A DNA stretch of 64,000 bases from Microthrixaceae bacterium (lineage in GTDB: Bacteria > Actinomycetota > Acidimicrobiia > Acidimicrobiales > Microtrichaceae): NCBI GenBank assembly GCA_023957995.1, contig JAMLGK010000006.1, positions 113,684-177,683 on the forward strand, written 5' to 3'. Positions 15,184 to 22,817 of the stretch are shown here, one piece after another (positions within the stretch are counted from its first letter, which is position 1; every line of letters begins with the position of its first letter). The translations under genes were made by a program, and so were the position numbers. Below the pieces are notes generated by a model. That model made no database searches. It had not been told where the DNA came from and saw only the letters and a program-made list of their open reading frames with translations.

Positions 15184-15891
15184 TCAGAAGTCACCTCTGG
15201 CCGCGTAGCCCGCTCCCCGCACGGTCTGGATGATGTTCGATCCCTCGTCCTCGAGTTTTCGACGAAGAGAGCTCACGTGGACCTCGACGACATTGAGAGC
15301 GAAGTGGTCATAGCCCCAGATGTCGTTCAACAGCCGTTCCTTGGAGACCACGCGACCCGGCGTTCGACACAGCAGTGCGAGCAGCGAGAACTCCGTGGGG
15401 GTGAGTTCCACGGCCCGGTTGGCGACCGATACCCGGTGTGCATCCTCGTCCACCACCACCCGACCTATCCGCCACACGCTACGTGCATCGGGATTGATCC
15501 TCCTTGCGACCGCCAGAATGCGAGCCAGGAGGACCTCGACCTCGTAGGGCCGAACGACGCAATCGTCCACGCCCGCGTCGAAGGCCGCCAGCATCTCGGT
15601 CGTCGAACCCGAGTCGATCACGAGGATCAGCCCTGCCTGCAGCGATGAGCGCACCAGCTGCGCGGCAGCAGTGCCGTCCGCGGTCGATCTCGGATGTGCG
15701 TCGATCAGGACCAGATCGGGTAGGTGGCCGATGAGTTCCCGTCCGAGTCCATCCCACGCGTGCGTGGTGCGGACCGAGACGCCGCGTTGGCTCAGCGCCG
15801 CGACGGTGGCCGAGGTCAGCGCATCCAGCTCCGGTCCGCCCGTGGCGACGAGAACGTGCAACGGGGGTCTCTGGTGGGCCGGACGGCTCAT
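15184..15891 (-). CDS. Atypical OmpR-family response regulator (orphan)
   Basis: A 235-residue protein: receiver domain (about 11-125) plus an OmpR/PhoB winged helix (about 140-233: VELTPTEFSLLALLCRTPGRVVSKERLL..VEVHVSSLRRKLEDEG..IQTVRGAGYA). The DNA-binding half is fully normal. In the receiver the acidic pair that binds Mg is replaced (VLVATGGPE at 13-21), the phospho-acceptor Asp64 is kept (VLIDAHP), and the conserved Lys is Arg114 (VVRPYE). It therefore may not be phosphorylated in the usual way. No histidine kinase is adjacent. It is divergent from the glycan operon and could control it through the repeats between them. Confidence 0.82.
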   Translation of the reverse strand: MSRPAHQRPPLHVLVATGGPELDALTSATVAALSQRGVSVRTTHAWDGLGRELIGHLPDLVLIDAHPRSTADGTAAAQLVRSSLQAGLILVIDSGSTTEMLAAFDAGVDDCVVRPYEVEVLLARILAVARRINPDARSVWRIGRVVVDEDAHRVSVANRAVELTPTEFSLLALLCRTPGRVVSKERLLNDIWGYDHFALNVVEVHVSSLRRKLEDEGSNIIQTVRGAGYAARGDF

Positions 15892-16225
15892 GCGGACTCG
15901 GCCTCCTCTGGGCAGTTGCTCTTGTTCAGTACAGCTTCAGCGAATCCACAGCCTATCTTCAGGATTACCAGCCAAGCTTGCAGGGCGCTGGGCAAGCAAC
16001 TTCAGGCAAGGAAATGCGGTGAAAGTTTTCGAGATTCCCCGGGTATGGTTCAGGGGACAGGATCGTTCCAGCTAGCAACTGCGCAATCGTGTGTTGCCGT
16101 CTGGTCCCAGTCGGAGTCGAGTCGCGCCGAGTTCTCACCTTGTCGTCAGAATCGCCGGTTGTTGGACGATGGAGAACACGTGGATCACCGAGGCGCATGC
16201 CGATGAAGGACGGAAGGACACTCAC
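15892..16225. promoter_or_regulatory. 334-bp divergent intergenic region with 11-bp-phased TTCAG repeats
   Basis: The space between the orphan regulator and the glycan operon. TTCAG occurs at 15925-15929, 15936-15940 and 15958-15962, with CACAG at 15947-15951: four elements spaced exactly 11 bp, the helical-phase direct-repeat pattern bound by OmpR/PhoB-type regulators. Two more TTCAG copies are at 16001-16005 and 16049-16053, off that register. The array lies 34-71 bp upstream of the regulator start. I see no convincing complete -35/-10 pair. The rfbF ribosome binding site is GGAAGGA at 16212-16218. Confidence 0.45.
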
Positions 16226-16996
16226 ATGAAGGTAGCCATTCTGGCTGGGGGCCTGGGCACCCGACTCGCGGAGGAGACGGTGACCAAGCCCAAACCCATG
16301 GTGGAGGTTGGAAACCAGCCGATCCTCTGGCACATCATGAAGCACTATGGACATCACGGTTTCGATGAGTTCGTCCTGGCTCTCGGCTACAAGGGCGAAT
16401 ACATCAAGCGCTGGATGGTGGACTACTTCTCGCTGGCGTCCGACCTGACCGTTCGGGGTTCCGACGGCAGCGTCGAATACCACGACTCGGCTTGCGAGGA
16501 CTGGACCGTTTCGCTGGTCGATACCGGTCAGCCGACCGCCACCGGCGGACGGATAAAGCGGCTGGAACCGCACCTCGGGGGTGAGACGTTCATGCTCACA
16601 TGGGGCGACGGGGTGTCGGACGTCGACCTCGGGGAGCTGCTCGCCTTTCATCGCTCCCATGGCAAGCTCGCGACGATGACGGCGGTGAGGCCACCGGCTC
16701 GATTCGGGCATCTCGAACTCGACGGAGACCAGATCTCGGAGTTCTCGGAGAAGCCGCAGGCCGGTGAGGGCTGGATCAATGGCGCGTTCTTCGTGCTGGA
16801 GCCGGGGATCTTCGACTACATCGACGGTGATGACACCCAATGGGAGAAGGAGCCACTGGAGCATCTCGCCAAGGATGGCCAGCTGATGGCCTACCGCCAC
16901 CACGGGTTCTGGCAGTGCATGGACACGATCAGGGACAAGAAGCTCCTTGAGCAACTGTGGGACGAGGGCAATCCGCCCTGGAAGAGCTGGAGCTGA
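16226..16996 (+). CDS. rfbF: Glucose-1-phosphate cytidylyltransferase
   Basis: A 256-residue sugar nucleotidyltransferase, the normal length for RfbF. VAILAGGLGTRL (3-14) is the nucleotide-binding signature, followed by TKPKPMVEVGNQPILWHIM, which distinguishes CTP-type glucose-1-phosphate enzymes from RmlA/GalU. MLTWGDGVSDVDL carries the metal-binding Asp. It makes CDP-glucose, first step toward CDP-linked deoxy sugars. ATG 16226 has GGAAGGA 8 bases upstream. It is the first gene of the coupled operon, 3 bp before the SDR gene. A clear CDP-glucose 4,6-dehydratase (RfbG) is not seen in the window. Confidence 0.93.
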   Translation: MKVAILAGGLGTRLAEETVTKPKPMVEVGNQPILWHIMKHYGHHGFDEFVLALGYKGEYIKRWMVDYFSLASDLTVRGSDGSVEYHDSACEDWTVSLVDTGQPTATGGRIKRLEPHLGGETFMLTWGDGVSDVDLGELLAFHRSHGKLATMTAVRPPARFGHLELDGDQISEFSEKPQAGEGWINGAFFVLEPGIFDYIDGDDTQWEKEPLEHLAKDGQLMAYRHHGFWQCMDTIRDKKLLEQLWDEGNPPWKSWS

Positions 16997-16999
16997 ACG

Positions 17000-18061
17000 A
17001 TGCGTATCCTCGTCACAGGTCACAACGGATACATCGGCTGTGTGCTCGTACCAATGCTGCAGCGCGCCGGCCACGAGGTGGTCGGACTCGACTGCGATCT
17101 CTTCGATGGCTGCACGCTCGGTCAGGAGATGCCCGATGTGCGGTCGATCCGGATGGACATCCGAGACGTCCGGCCCGAACACCTGAGTGGATTCGATGGC
17201 GTTGCCCATCTTGCTGGCATCTCGAACGACCCGCTCGGCGACCTGCGACCGGAGACGACCTACGAGATCAACCATCTCGGCGCGGTGAGGGTGGCCGAAG
17301 CCGCAAAGGCAGCGGGGGTGCACCGTTTCGTGTTCTCCTCGTCGTGCAGTCTCTACGGAGCGCATGGCGACACACCGATCGACGAGTCCGCCGCCTTCCT
17401 TCCGGTTACGCCGTACGGCGAATCCAAGGTCTTCGCCGAGAGGGACATCTCGGCCCTCGCCGATGACCGGTTCAGCCCGGTGTTTCTGCGCAACGCGACT
17501 GCCTACGGTGTCTCGGCCCGGCTGCGGGGCGACCTGGTCGTGAACAATCTCGTGGGGTACGCCTACACCCTCGGCCAGGTCCTCATGAAGAGCGACGGTT
17601 CGCCGTGGCGACCGTTGGTTCACATCGAGGACATCTCACGGGCCTTCCTTGCCGCACTGGAGGCGCCCACCGATGCCGTGCATCTCGAGGCCTTCAACAT
17701 CGGGCGTTCCCAGGAGAACTATAGGGTGCGTGAGGTCGCTGAGATCGTCGCGGACGTGGTGCCGAACACCGAGCTGGTTTTCGCCGACGGGGCCGGTCCC
17801 GACAAGCGGAACTACCGGGTCGACTGTTCCAAGGCCGAGCAGGGCCTTCCGGGCTACGACCCGACCTGGACGGTACGGCAGGGGGTGGAGGAGCTCTTGG
17901 AGTCCTACAAGGCACACCGAATGGACCTTGACTCACTGACCGGCGAACGGTTCCAACGGATCAAACGCGTGCAGAACCTCATGGCGAGCGATTCGTTGGG
18001 CGAGGACCTTCGTTGGCGAAACTCTGAAGTAGAGGTAGAGGAACTTGGCAATGTCTCGTGA
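17000..18061 (+). CDS. NAD-dependent epimerase/dehydratase (extended SDR)
   Basis: A 353-residue extended short-chain dehydrogenase. The NAD fingerprint GHNGYIG is at 7-13, the catalytic Ser is in SSSCSLYG (113-120) and the YxxxK pair is Tyr139/Lys143 (TPYGESK). A loop with NDPLGDLRPETTYEINHLG is typical of SDRs found next to rfbF. Position directly after the CDP-glucose-forming enzyme suggests it acts on a CDP-sugar, as dehydratase, epimerase or reductase; the exact reaction cannot be read from sequence. The end extends about 40 residues beyond the usual fold. Its last codons overlap the next gene by 11 bp. Confidence 0.82.
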   Translation: MRILVTGHNGYIGCVLVPMLQRAGHEVVGLDCDLFDGCTLGQEMPDVRSIRMDIRDVRPEHLSGFDGVAHLAGISNDPLGDLRPETTYEINHLGAVRVAEAAKAAGVHRFVFSSSCSLYGAHGDTPIDESAAFLPVTPYGESKVFAERDISALADDRFSPVFLRNATAYGVSARLRGDLVVNNLVGYAYTLGQVLMKSDGSPWRPLVHIEDISRAFLAALEAPTDAVHLEAFNIGRSQENYRVREVAEIVADVVPNTELVFADGAGPDKRNYRVDCSKAEQGLPGYDPTWTVRQGVEELLESYKAHRMDLDSLTGERFQRIKRVQNLMASDSLGEDLRWRNSEVEVEELGNVS

Positions 18062-19280
18062 ACTGAAATGCCGCTCGTGTGGCGAACCGGCTCTCCGGCC
18101 GTTCCTGTCGTTGGGCAACACTCCGTTGGCCGACGCACTCGTGCTGCCCGAGCGGGTCGATGAACCCGAGGGGCGGTTCCCCCTCGATGTGGCCTTCTGC
18201 ACTGGCTGCTCCCTCGTCCAGATCCTGGAGGAGGTTCCACCCGAGCAGCTGTTCGTCGACAACTACCTCTACTTCTCGTCGTTCTCCGACGAGCTGTTGC
18301 GCCACTCTCGAGAGCACGCGCTGGGCTTGATCGATCAACGGGAGCTCGGGCCCGAGAGCCTGGTGGTCGAGCTGGCCAGCAACGACGGCTACCTCCTGCG
18401 GAACTTCGCGGACAAGGGAATTGCGGTGGCCGGCGTGGACCCCGCTCCCGACCAGGCCGAGGCGGCCGAGGCAGCCGGGATTCCCACGATCAAGGAGTTC
18501 TTCGGACCAGAGCTGGCACGGCGCATGCGAGCCGACCTGGGACCAGCGGATGTGATCATCGCCAACAACGTGATGGCACACGTCCCCGACCTGAACGGCT
18601 TCGTCGAGGGGATGTCGCTCCTGATTGCCGATGACGGGCTGATCACCGTCGAGAATCCCTATGTGCGGGAGCTGATCCGGCACTGCGAGTTCGACACGAT
18701 CTATCACGAGCACTTCTGCTACTTCTCCTGTACCGCGGTCGACGCCCTGGTCCGTCGCCACGGACTCTTCCTCAACCACGTGGAGTTCTTCCCGGACCTG
18801 CATGGTGGAACCCTCCGGTGGCACATCGGTCCGCGCGAGGACGTTTCTGACGTAGCGGCGCAGTACCTCGACCAGGAGCGCCGCGACGGTCTGGACACCT
18901 TCGAATACTTCGCCGCCTTCGCCGAGCGCGTGGATCGCATCCGGGCGGGCCTGGTCGACCAACTGCGGCAACTTCGTGGTGACGGAGCCACGATCGCCGC
19001 GTACGGCGCGGCTGCCAAGGGAAGCACCCTGTTGAACTACATGGGTATCGGTACCGATCTGGTCGACTTCGTGGTCGATCGAAACGTCCACAAGCAGGGG
19101 CGACTGATGCCCGGTGTGCACATTCCGGTTCGGGACACGTCTGCGCTGCTCGAGGAGCAACCCGATTACGTGTTGATGCTCGCCTGGAACTTCAAGGACG
19201 AGATCCTGAGTCAGCAAGCGGAGTACCGCCGACGCGGCGGGAAGTTCATAGTCCCAATACCAAATCCGGAGATCCTGTGA
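18051..19280 (+). CDS. Sugar C-methyltransferase (TylC3/NovU-like)
   Basis: A 409-residue three-domain SAM enzyme. An N-terminal zinc site uses Cys7/Cys10 and Cys50/Cys53; the SAM-binding core has VVELASNDGYLL (about 105-116) in place of the common VEIGSNDG; IYHEHFCYFS carries the Tyr/His pair used for catalysis by the family; the C-terminal domain includes AYGAAAKGSTLLNYMG, a Rossmann-like nucleotide-sugar-binding part. Such enzymes add a methyl branch at C3 of NDP-4-keto sugars. ATG 18051, with AGAGGA upstream, overlaps the SDR gene, so the two products likely act on the same sugar. Confidence 0.88.
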   Translation: MSRELKCRSCGEPALRPFLSLGNTPLADALVLPERVDEPEGRFPLDVAFCTGCSLVQILEEVPPEQLFVDNYLYFSSFSDELLRHSREHALGLIDQRELGPESLVVELASNDGYLLRNFADKGIAVAGVDPAPDQAEAAEAAGIPTIKEFFGPELARRMRADLGPADVIIANNVMAHVPDLNGFVEGMSLLIADDGLITVENPYVRELIRHCEFDTIYHEHFCYFSCTAVDALVRRHGLFLNHVEFFPDLHGGTLRWHIGPREDVSDVAAQYLDQERRDGLDTFEYFAAFAERVDRIRAGLVDQLRQLRGDGATIAAYGAAAKGSTLLNYMGIGTDLVDFVVDRNVHKQGRLMPGVHIPVRDTSALLEEQPDYVLMLAWNFKDEILSQQAEYRRRGGKFIVPIPNPEIL

Positions 19281-20467
19281 GCCCTGAAGCGTCGTTCGAA
19301 TGCCCTGCCTGTGGCGGAACGGAGACCCGTGGGTTTCACCACGAGGAGGCCATTCCGACCAACAGCTGCCTGCTCCTGAGTGATCGCGGGGAAGCGGAGC
19401 GGTATCCGCGGGGCGACATGGAGCTCCGCTTCTGTGGTGACTGTGGGTTCGTGGCCAATGCCCGGTTCGACCAGGGTCTCTCGGAGTACTCGGCGCGGTA
19501 CGAGGAGACCCAGGGGTTCTCGGCCCGCTTCAACGACTTCGCCCGAGACCTCGCCAAGCGTTGGGTCGAGAAGTACTCCCTCGCGGGGCGCACCGTCCTC
19601 GAGATCGGCTGCGGAAAGGGCGAGTTCCTGGAGATGATGTGCGAGGCAGGTGTGCAGCGAGGCATCGGGATCGACCCGAGCGCACACCCCGACCGTCTCA
19701 ACAGCGAGGCCGCTTCGAGGATCGAGTGGATAACGGACTTCTATTCGGAGTCGTACTCACACCTTCAGGCCGATGCGGTTGTCTGTCGGCACACACTGGA
19801 ACACATCGCGCCGGTGGGCGATTTCATGCGAATGGTGCGTGCCGGAATCGGGGACAGGCTCGACACGATCGTTCTGTTCGAACTGCCCGATGTGAAGCGC
19901 GTTCTCGAGGAGGTGGCATTCTGGGACGTGTACTACGAACACTGCTCGTACTTCAGTGCCGGCTCCCTGGCGCGGCTGTTCCGATCGACCGGATTCGAGG
20001 TGCTTGACGTATCACTCGACTACGACGACCAGTACCTGCTGATCGAGGCGCGTCCGACCGATCAACCAGCCGCAGGCGATCCATTTGACATCGAGTCCGA
20101 CATGGACGCCCTGTCGGAGGCCGTCGACAACTTCGAGCAATCGTATCGAGCAACGCTGCAGGCGTGGCGATCGCAGGTCACAGAGGTGGTCGCCGACGAC
20201 GGAAGGGTTGTCATCTGGGGGGCCGGTTCCAAGGGGGTCGCGTACCTGACGTCGCTGTCGATACAGGACGAGATTCAGTATGCGGTGGATATCAATCCCC
20301 ACAAGCAGGGTATGTTCATGGCGGGTACGGGACAGGAGATAGTGGCGCCGGACTTCCTCGCCACCTACCGACCGGATCTCGTGGTCATCATGAATCCCGT
20401 CTACCTGGAGGAGATACTCCGGGACATCGAGAGGCTCGGCCTCTCCACGAAGGTGGTAGCAGTCTGA
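19277..20467 (+). CDS. Class I SAM methyltransferase, C-methyltransferase-like paralogue
   Basis: A 396-residue relative of the preceding gene product. It has two Cys pairs (CPAC near 9-12 and CGDC near 53-56), a full SAM motif VLEIGCGKGEFLEMM (about 108-122), the active-site-like YYEHCSYFSA, and a C-terminal VIWGAGSKGVAYLTSL nucleotide-binding part. It is closer to the protein at 38521-39681 than to its neighbour (both carry EHCSYFSA and WGAGSKGV). A sugar C- or N-methyltransferase is likely, with substrate unknown. GTG 19277 overlaps the upstream stop by 4 bp. Confidence 0.8.
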   Translation: MSPEASFECPACGGTETRGFHHEEAIPTNSCLLLSDRGEAERYPRGDMELRFCGDCGFVANARFDQGLSEYSARYEETQGFSARFNDFARDLAKRWVEKYSLAGRTVLEIGCGKGEFLEMMCEAGVQRGIGIDPSAHPDRLNSEAASRIEWITDFYSESYSHLQADAVVCRHTLEHIAPVGDFMRMVRAGIGDRLDTIVLFELPDVKRVLEEVAFWDVYYEHCSYFSAGSLARLFRSTGFEVLDVSLDYDDQYLLIEARPTDQPAAGDPFDIESDMDALSEAVDNFEQSYRATLQAWRSQVTEVVADDGRVVIWGAGSKGVAYLTSLSIQDEIQYAVDINPHKQGMFMAGTGQEIVAPDFLATYRPDLVVIMNPVYLEEILRDIERLGLSTKVVAV

Positions 20468-21309
20468 TGGACTTTCGTAGGCTCTTCGCCGCGGTAAAGC
20501 GGTTCTGGCTCGTGGTTCTGGGGATACTCGTTCTCACCGTGCTCGCAGTGGCGTTGGTGCCGTCCAACATCTCGCCCGATTTCGAGGCGCGGGGAACAGC
20601 ACTGATCCTTTCTCCCAGCACGGTCGAGAACACCGACACAGGGGAGGAGATCGGCATCAATCCCTGGTCTCGCTTCGGCGCCAGTGGTGAAGGTGTCGCT
20701 GCTACGGCGATGATCGAGGTACTCGAGAGCAAGGCCTTCGAACAGGAGGTCATGGCCGATGATGCTGTGAAGGAGTTCACGGTTACCCCGAACCCCGGCG
20801 GCAACGGAGCGATTCTCGACATATCGGTGCTGGCATCAGAAGCCTCGTCGGCGCTGGATGGCTTCGATCTGATCGTCGATCGGTTGGTCCAGGAACTCGA
20901 CTCAAGGCAGGAGGCAGCCGGGGCTCCGGTGGAGACCCGCCTGAAGGCGGAGGTGCTGACCAAGCCAGCCAAGGCGACCGAACTGCGCGGCAGCCAAACG
21001 AGAGCGATGTTGGCGATTGCAGTCCTGGGAGTAATCGCCGCCGTTGCGGCAGCCGCAGCTCTGGACACGATCATGTCGCCGGATCGTCACTCCGATGAAG
21101 AGGACGGCGGCGATGCCGCAGGGAACGATGACGCGAGTGACCCTGACGCGAGTGACCCCGGCGCCGAGCCTTCAGTTGCAGACGCAGACCCCACGCGCTC
21201 CTCGATGGGTAGCCGTCGCACCGACAACCGCAAGGCTGACGCACCGAGTGTCAAGGCCGATGTCCCGGTGGCCACGCCGTTCGAGGCGACCAAGCGCCCC
21301 GCCGGCTGA
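20467..21309 (+). CDS. Wzz/YveK-like chain-length or polysaccharide co-polymerase protein
   Basis: A 280-residue membrane protein. Helix 1 (about 15-34, FWLVVLGILVLTVLAVALVP) and helix 2 (about 180-200) flank an extracytoplasmic alpha/beta part, the layout of Wzz-type co-polymerases. The C-terminal cytoplasmic tail is unusually long, Asp/Ala-rich with DASDPDASDPGAEP, and has no Walker motifs or Tyr cluster, so there is no fused BY-kinase. It should sit in the inner membrane beside the polymerase and set glycan length. The start codon overlaps the previous stop (TGATG). Confidence 0.65.
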   Translation: MDFRRLFAAVKRFWLVVLGILVLTVLAVALVPSNISPDFEARGTALILSPSTVENTDTGEEIGINPWSRFGASGEGVAATAMIEVLESKAFEQEVMADDAVKEFTVTPNPGGNGAILDISVLASEASSALDGFDLIVDRLVQELDSRQEAAGAPVETRLKAEVLTKPAKATELRGSQTRAMLAIAVLGVIAAVAAAAALDTIMSPDRHSDEEDGGDAAGNDDASDPDASDPGAEPSVADADPTRSSMGSRRTDNRKADAPSVKADVPVATPFEATKRPAG

Positions 21310-22817
21310 TGAACGATCTGGCGGACGGCGCGAGCGCTTTCAGCGCGCCGTCGAGGTCGTACGCTGCGCTGGGGTTGGTGCTGGTCGCGGCCGTGGTCGT
21401 AGCCATACTGCTGCCGACCCAAGCTGTCCTGGCTGCGTTCGGTGTATTGATCCTCGGTGCTCTACTGGTGCGCGCCCACCACGACACGGCACTCGCAATC
21501 CTGGTCCTGTTGCTGGTGATGGCACTGATACCCGCACCGTTGGTGATTCCCGAGCTGGGCAGCCTCGGGACCCCGACCACCCTCATCGGTCTCGCAGCTG
21601 GCGGCTTGTGGTTCGTCGCCTGGATCTCATCGCGCGACGCACCGACTTACGCGGATGGGTACCGACCGATTCCGATTTTGCTGGGCGTCTGGCTGGCGTC
21701 GAACACGGCGAGCTACCTCGTGGCCTCCATGCGGGCGAAGGACGGCCTCGAAGCGTCGGCTGCGGATCGTGGAATGATCACGATGCTCGCATCGATTGGA
21801 ATCGCCCTGCTCGTGGCCGAGACGGTTCCGAGCCGCGAGCGCGTGGATGCGATCGTGCGGGTCGCGGTTCTGGCAGTAACTTTCATAGCACTGGTCGGGA
21901 TTCTCCAGTTCGCCACCGGCGTCGATCTCGCAGCCAGCATCCAGATTCCCGGTCTCTCCCGTTCGGGAGGCGCGCTCTCGGTCACCGAGCGATCGATCTT
22001 CAGACGGGTGGCCGGCACAACGATGCACCCCATCGAGTTCGGGGTCGTGATCTGTCTGGTCATACCTCTTGCGATTCACCTGGTGATGCACCATTCCCGC
22101 CGCTGGATCGTGGCTCTGGCAATCCTCGGGGTTGCTCTCCCCATGTCTGTGTCCAGAACAGCGGTGGTGGGTGTGGTTGCGGCCGCACTGGTTCTCGTCC
22201 CAGGTTGGCCTCGAAAGGTCCGCCATCGCGTGTACGGCGGTGCAGTGTTCTACCTCGTGGCGGTTCGCCTGCTGATTCCCGGACTGCTCGGGACGATCCG
22301 AGCGTTGTTCGTCGATGCGCCAGCGGATCCGAGTATCAACTCGCGCGAATCCGACTACGAGTTCGTCTCCCGATTCGTCGCGGAGAACCCGCTATTCGGC
22401 CGCGGTTTCTCGACGTTCATCCCCTCGAAGTTCGATTTCCTGGACAACCAATACCTGCTCAGTCTCGTCGAGACCGGGCTCGTCGGCGTACTGGCTCTAC
22501 TCACACTCATCATTGGTGGCATCTTCACGGCCCGATCGGTTCGTCGTCGGACCGACAACGATGTCGACCGGGACCTCGCACAGGCCCTCGCTGCTTCCTT
22601 GGCGGTCGTGGCAGCGACGTCTCTCGCATTCGACTATCTGAGCTTTCCCAGCGCGCGCATCCTCATGTTCGTGGTGCTGGGGTGTGTCGGGGCGCTCTGG
22701 CGACTGGTGCCATACCGCGCACCGCGGAATTCATCGACCAATCGACTTGCCGAACGATCCCCTGAGGGAGGGGAATCCTCGGTAGGCCTCACAATCATCG
22801 GGAGTACAGGGCTGTGA
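21309..22817 (+). CDS. O-antigen ligase/polymerase family membrane protein
   Basis: A 502-residue protein with about 11-12 membrane helices. A large extracytoplasmic loop before the last helices contains SRESDYEFVSRFVAENPLFGRGFSTF and DNQYLLSLVETGLVG; the NPLFGRG..DNQYL pattern is typical of the Wzy_C/O-antigen ligase domain that joins or polymerises undecaprenyl-linked glycan. In this operon a polymerase (Wzy-like) role is the simplest reading, with the Wzz-like partner before it and the flippase after. Start ATG 21309 overlaps the previous stop (TGATG); its end overlaps the giant surface gene (GTGA). Confidence 0.82.
   Translation: MNDLADGASAFSAPSRSYAALGLVLVAAVVVAILLPTQAVLAAFGVLILGALLVRAHHDTALAILVLLLVMALIPAPLVIPELGSLGTPTTLIGLAAGGLWFVAWISSRDAPTYADGYRPIPILLGVWLASNTASYLVASMRAKDGLEASAADRGMITMLASIGIALLVAETVPSRERVDAIVRVAVLAVTFIALVGILQFATGVDLAASIQIPGLSRSGGALSVTERSIFRRVAGTTMHPIEFGVVICLVIPLAIHLVMHHSRRWIVALAILGVALPMSVSRTAVVGVVAAALVLVPGWPRKVRHRVYGGAVFYLVAVRLLIPGLLGTIRALFVDAPADPSINSRESDYEFVSRFVAENPLFGRGFSTFIPSKFDFLDNQYLLSLVETGLVGVLALLTLIIGGIFTARSVRRRTDNDVDRDLAQALAASLAVVAATSLAFDYLSFPSARILMFVVLGCVGALWRLVPYRAPRNSSTNRLAERSPEGGESSVGLTIIGSTGL

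Noticed and set aside
15965..17623. 552-codon minus-strand frame opposite rfbF and the SDR gene
   Set aside because: His/Arg/Val-rich translation with no domain; both plus-strand genes here have clear family motifs.
17979..19217. 412-codon minus-strand frame opposite the first C-methyltransferase
   Set aside because: Complement of a well-supported gene; no recognisable fold or start signal.
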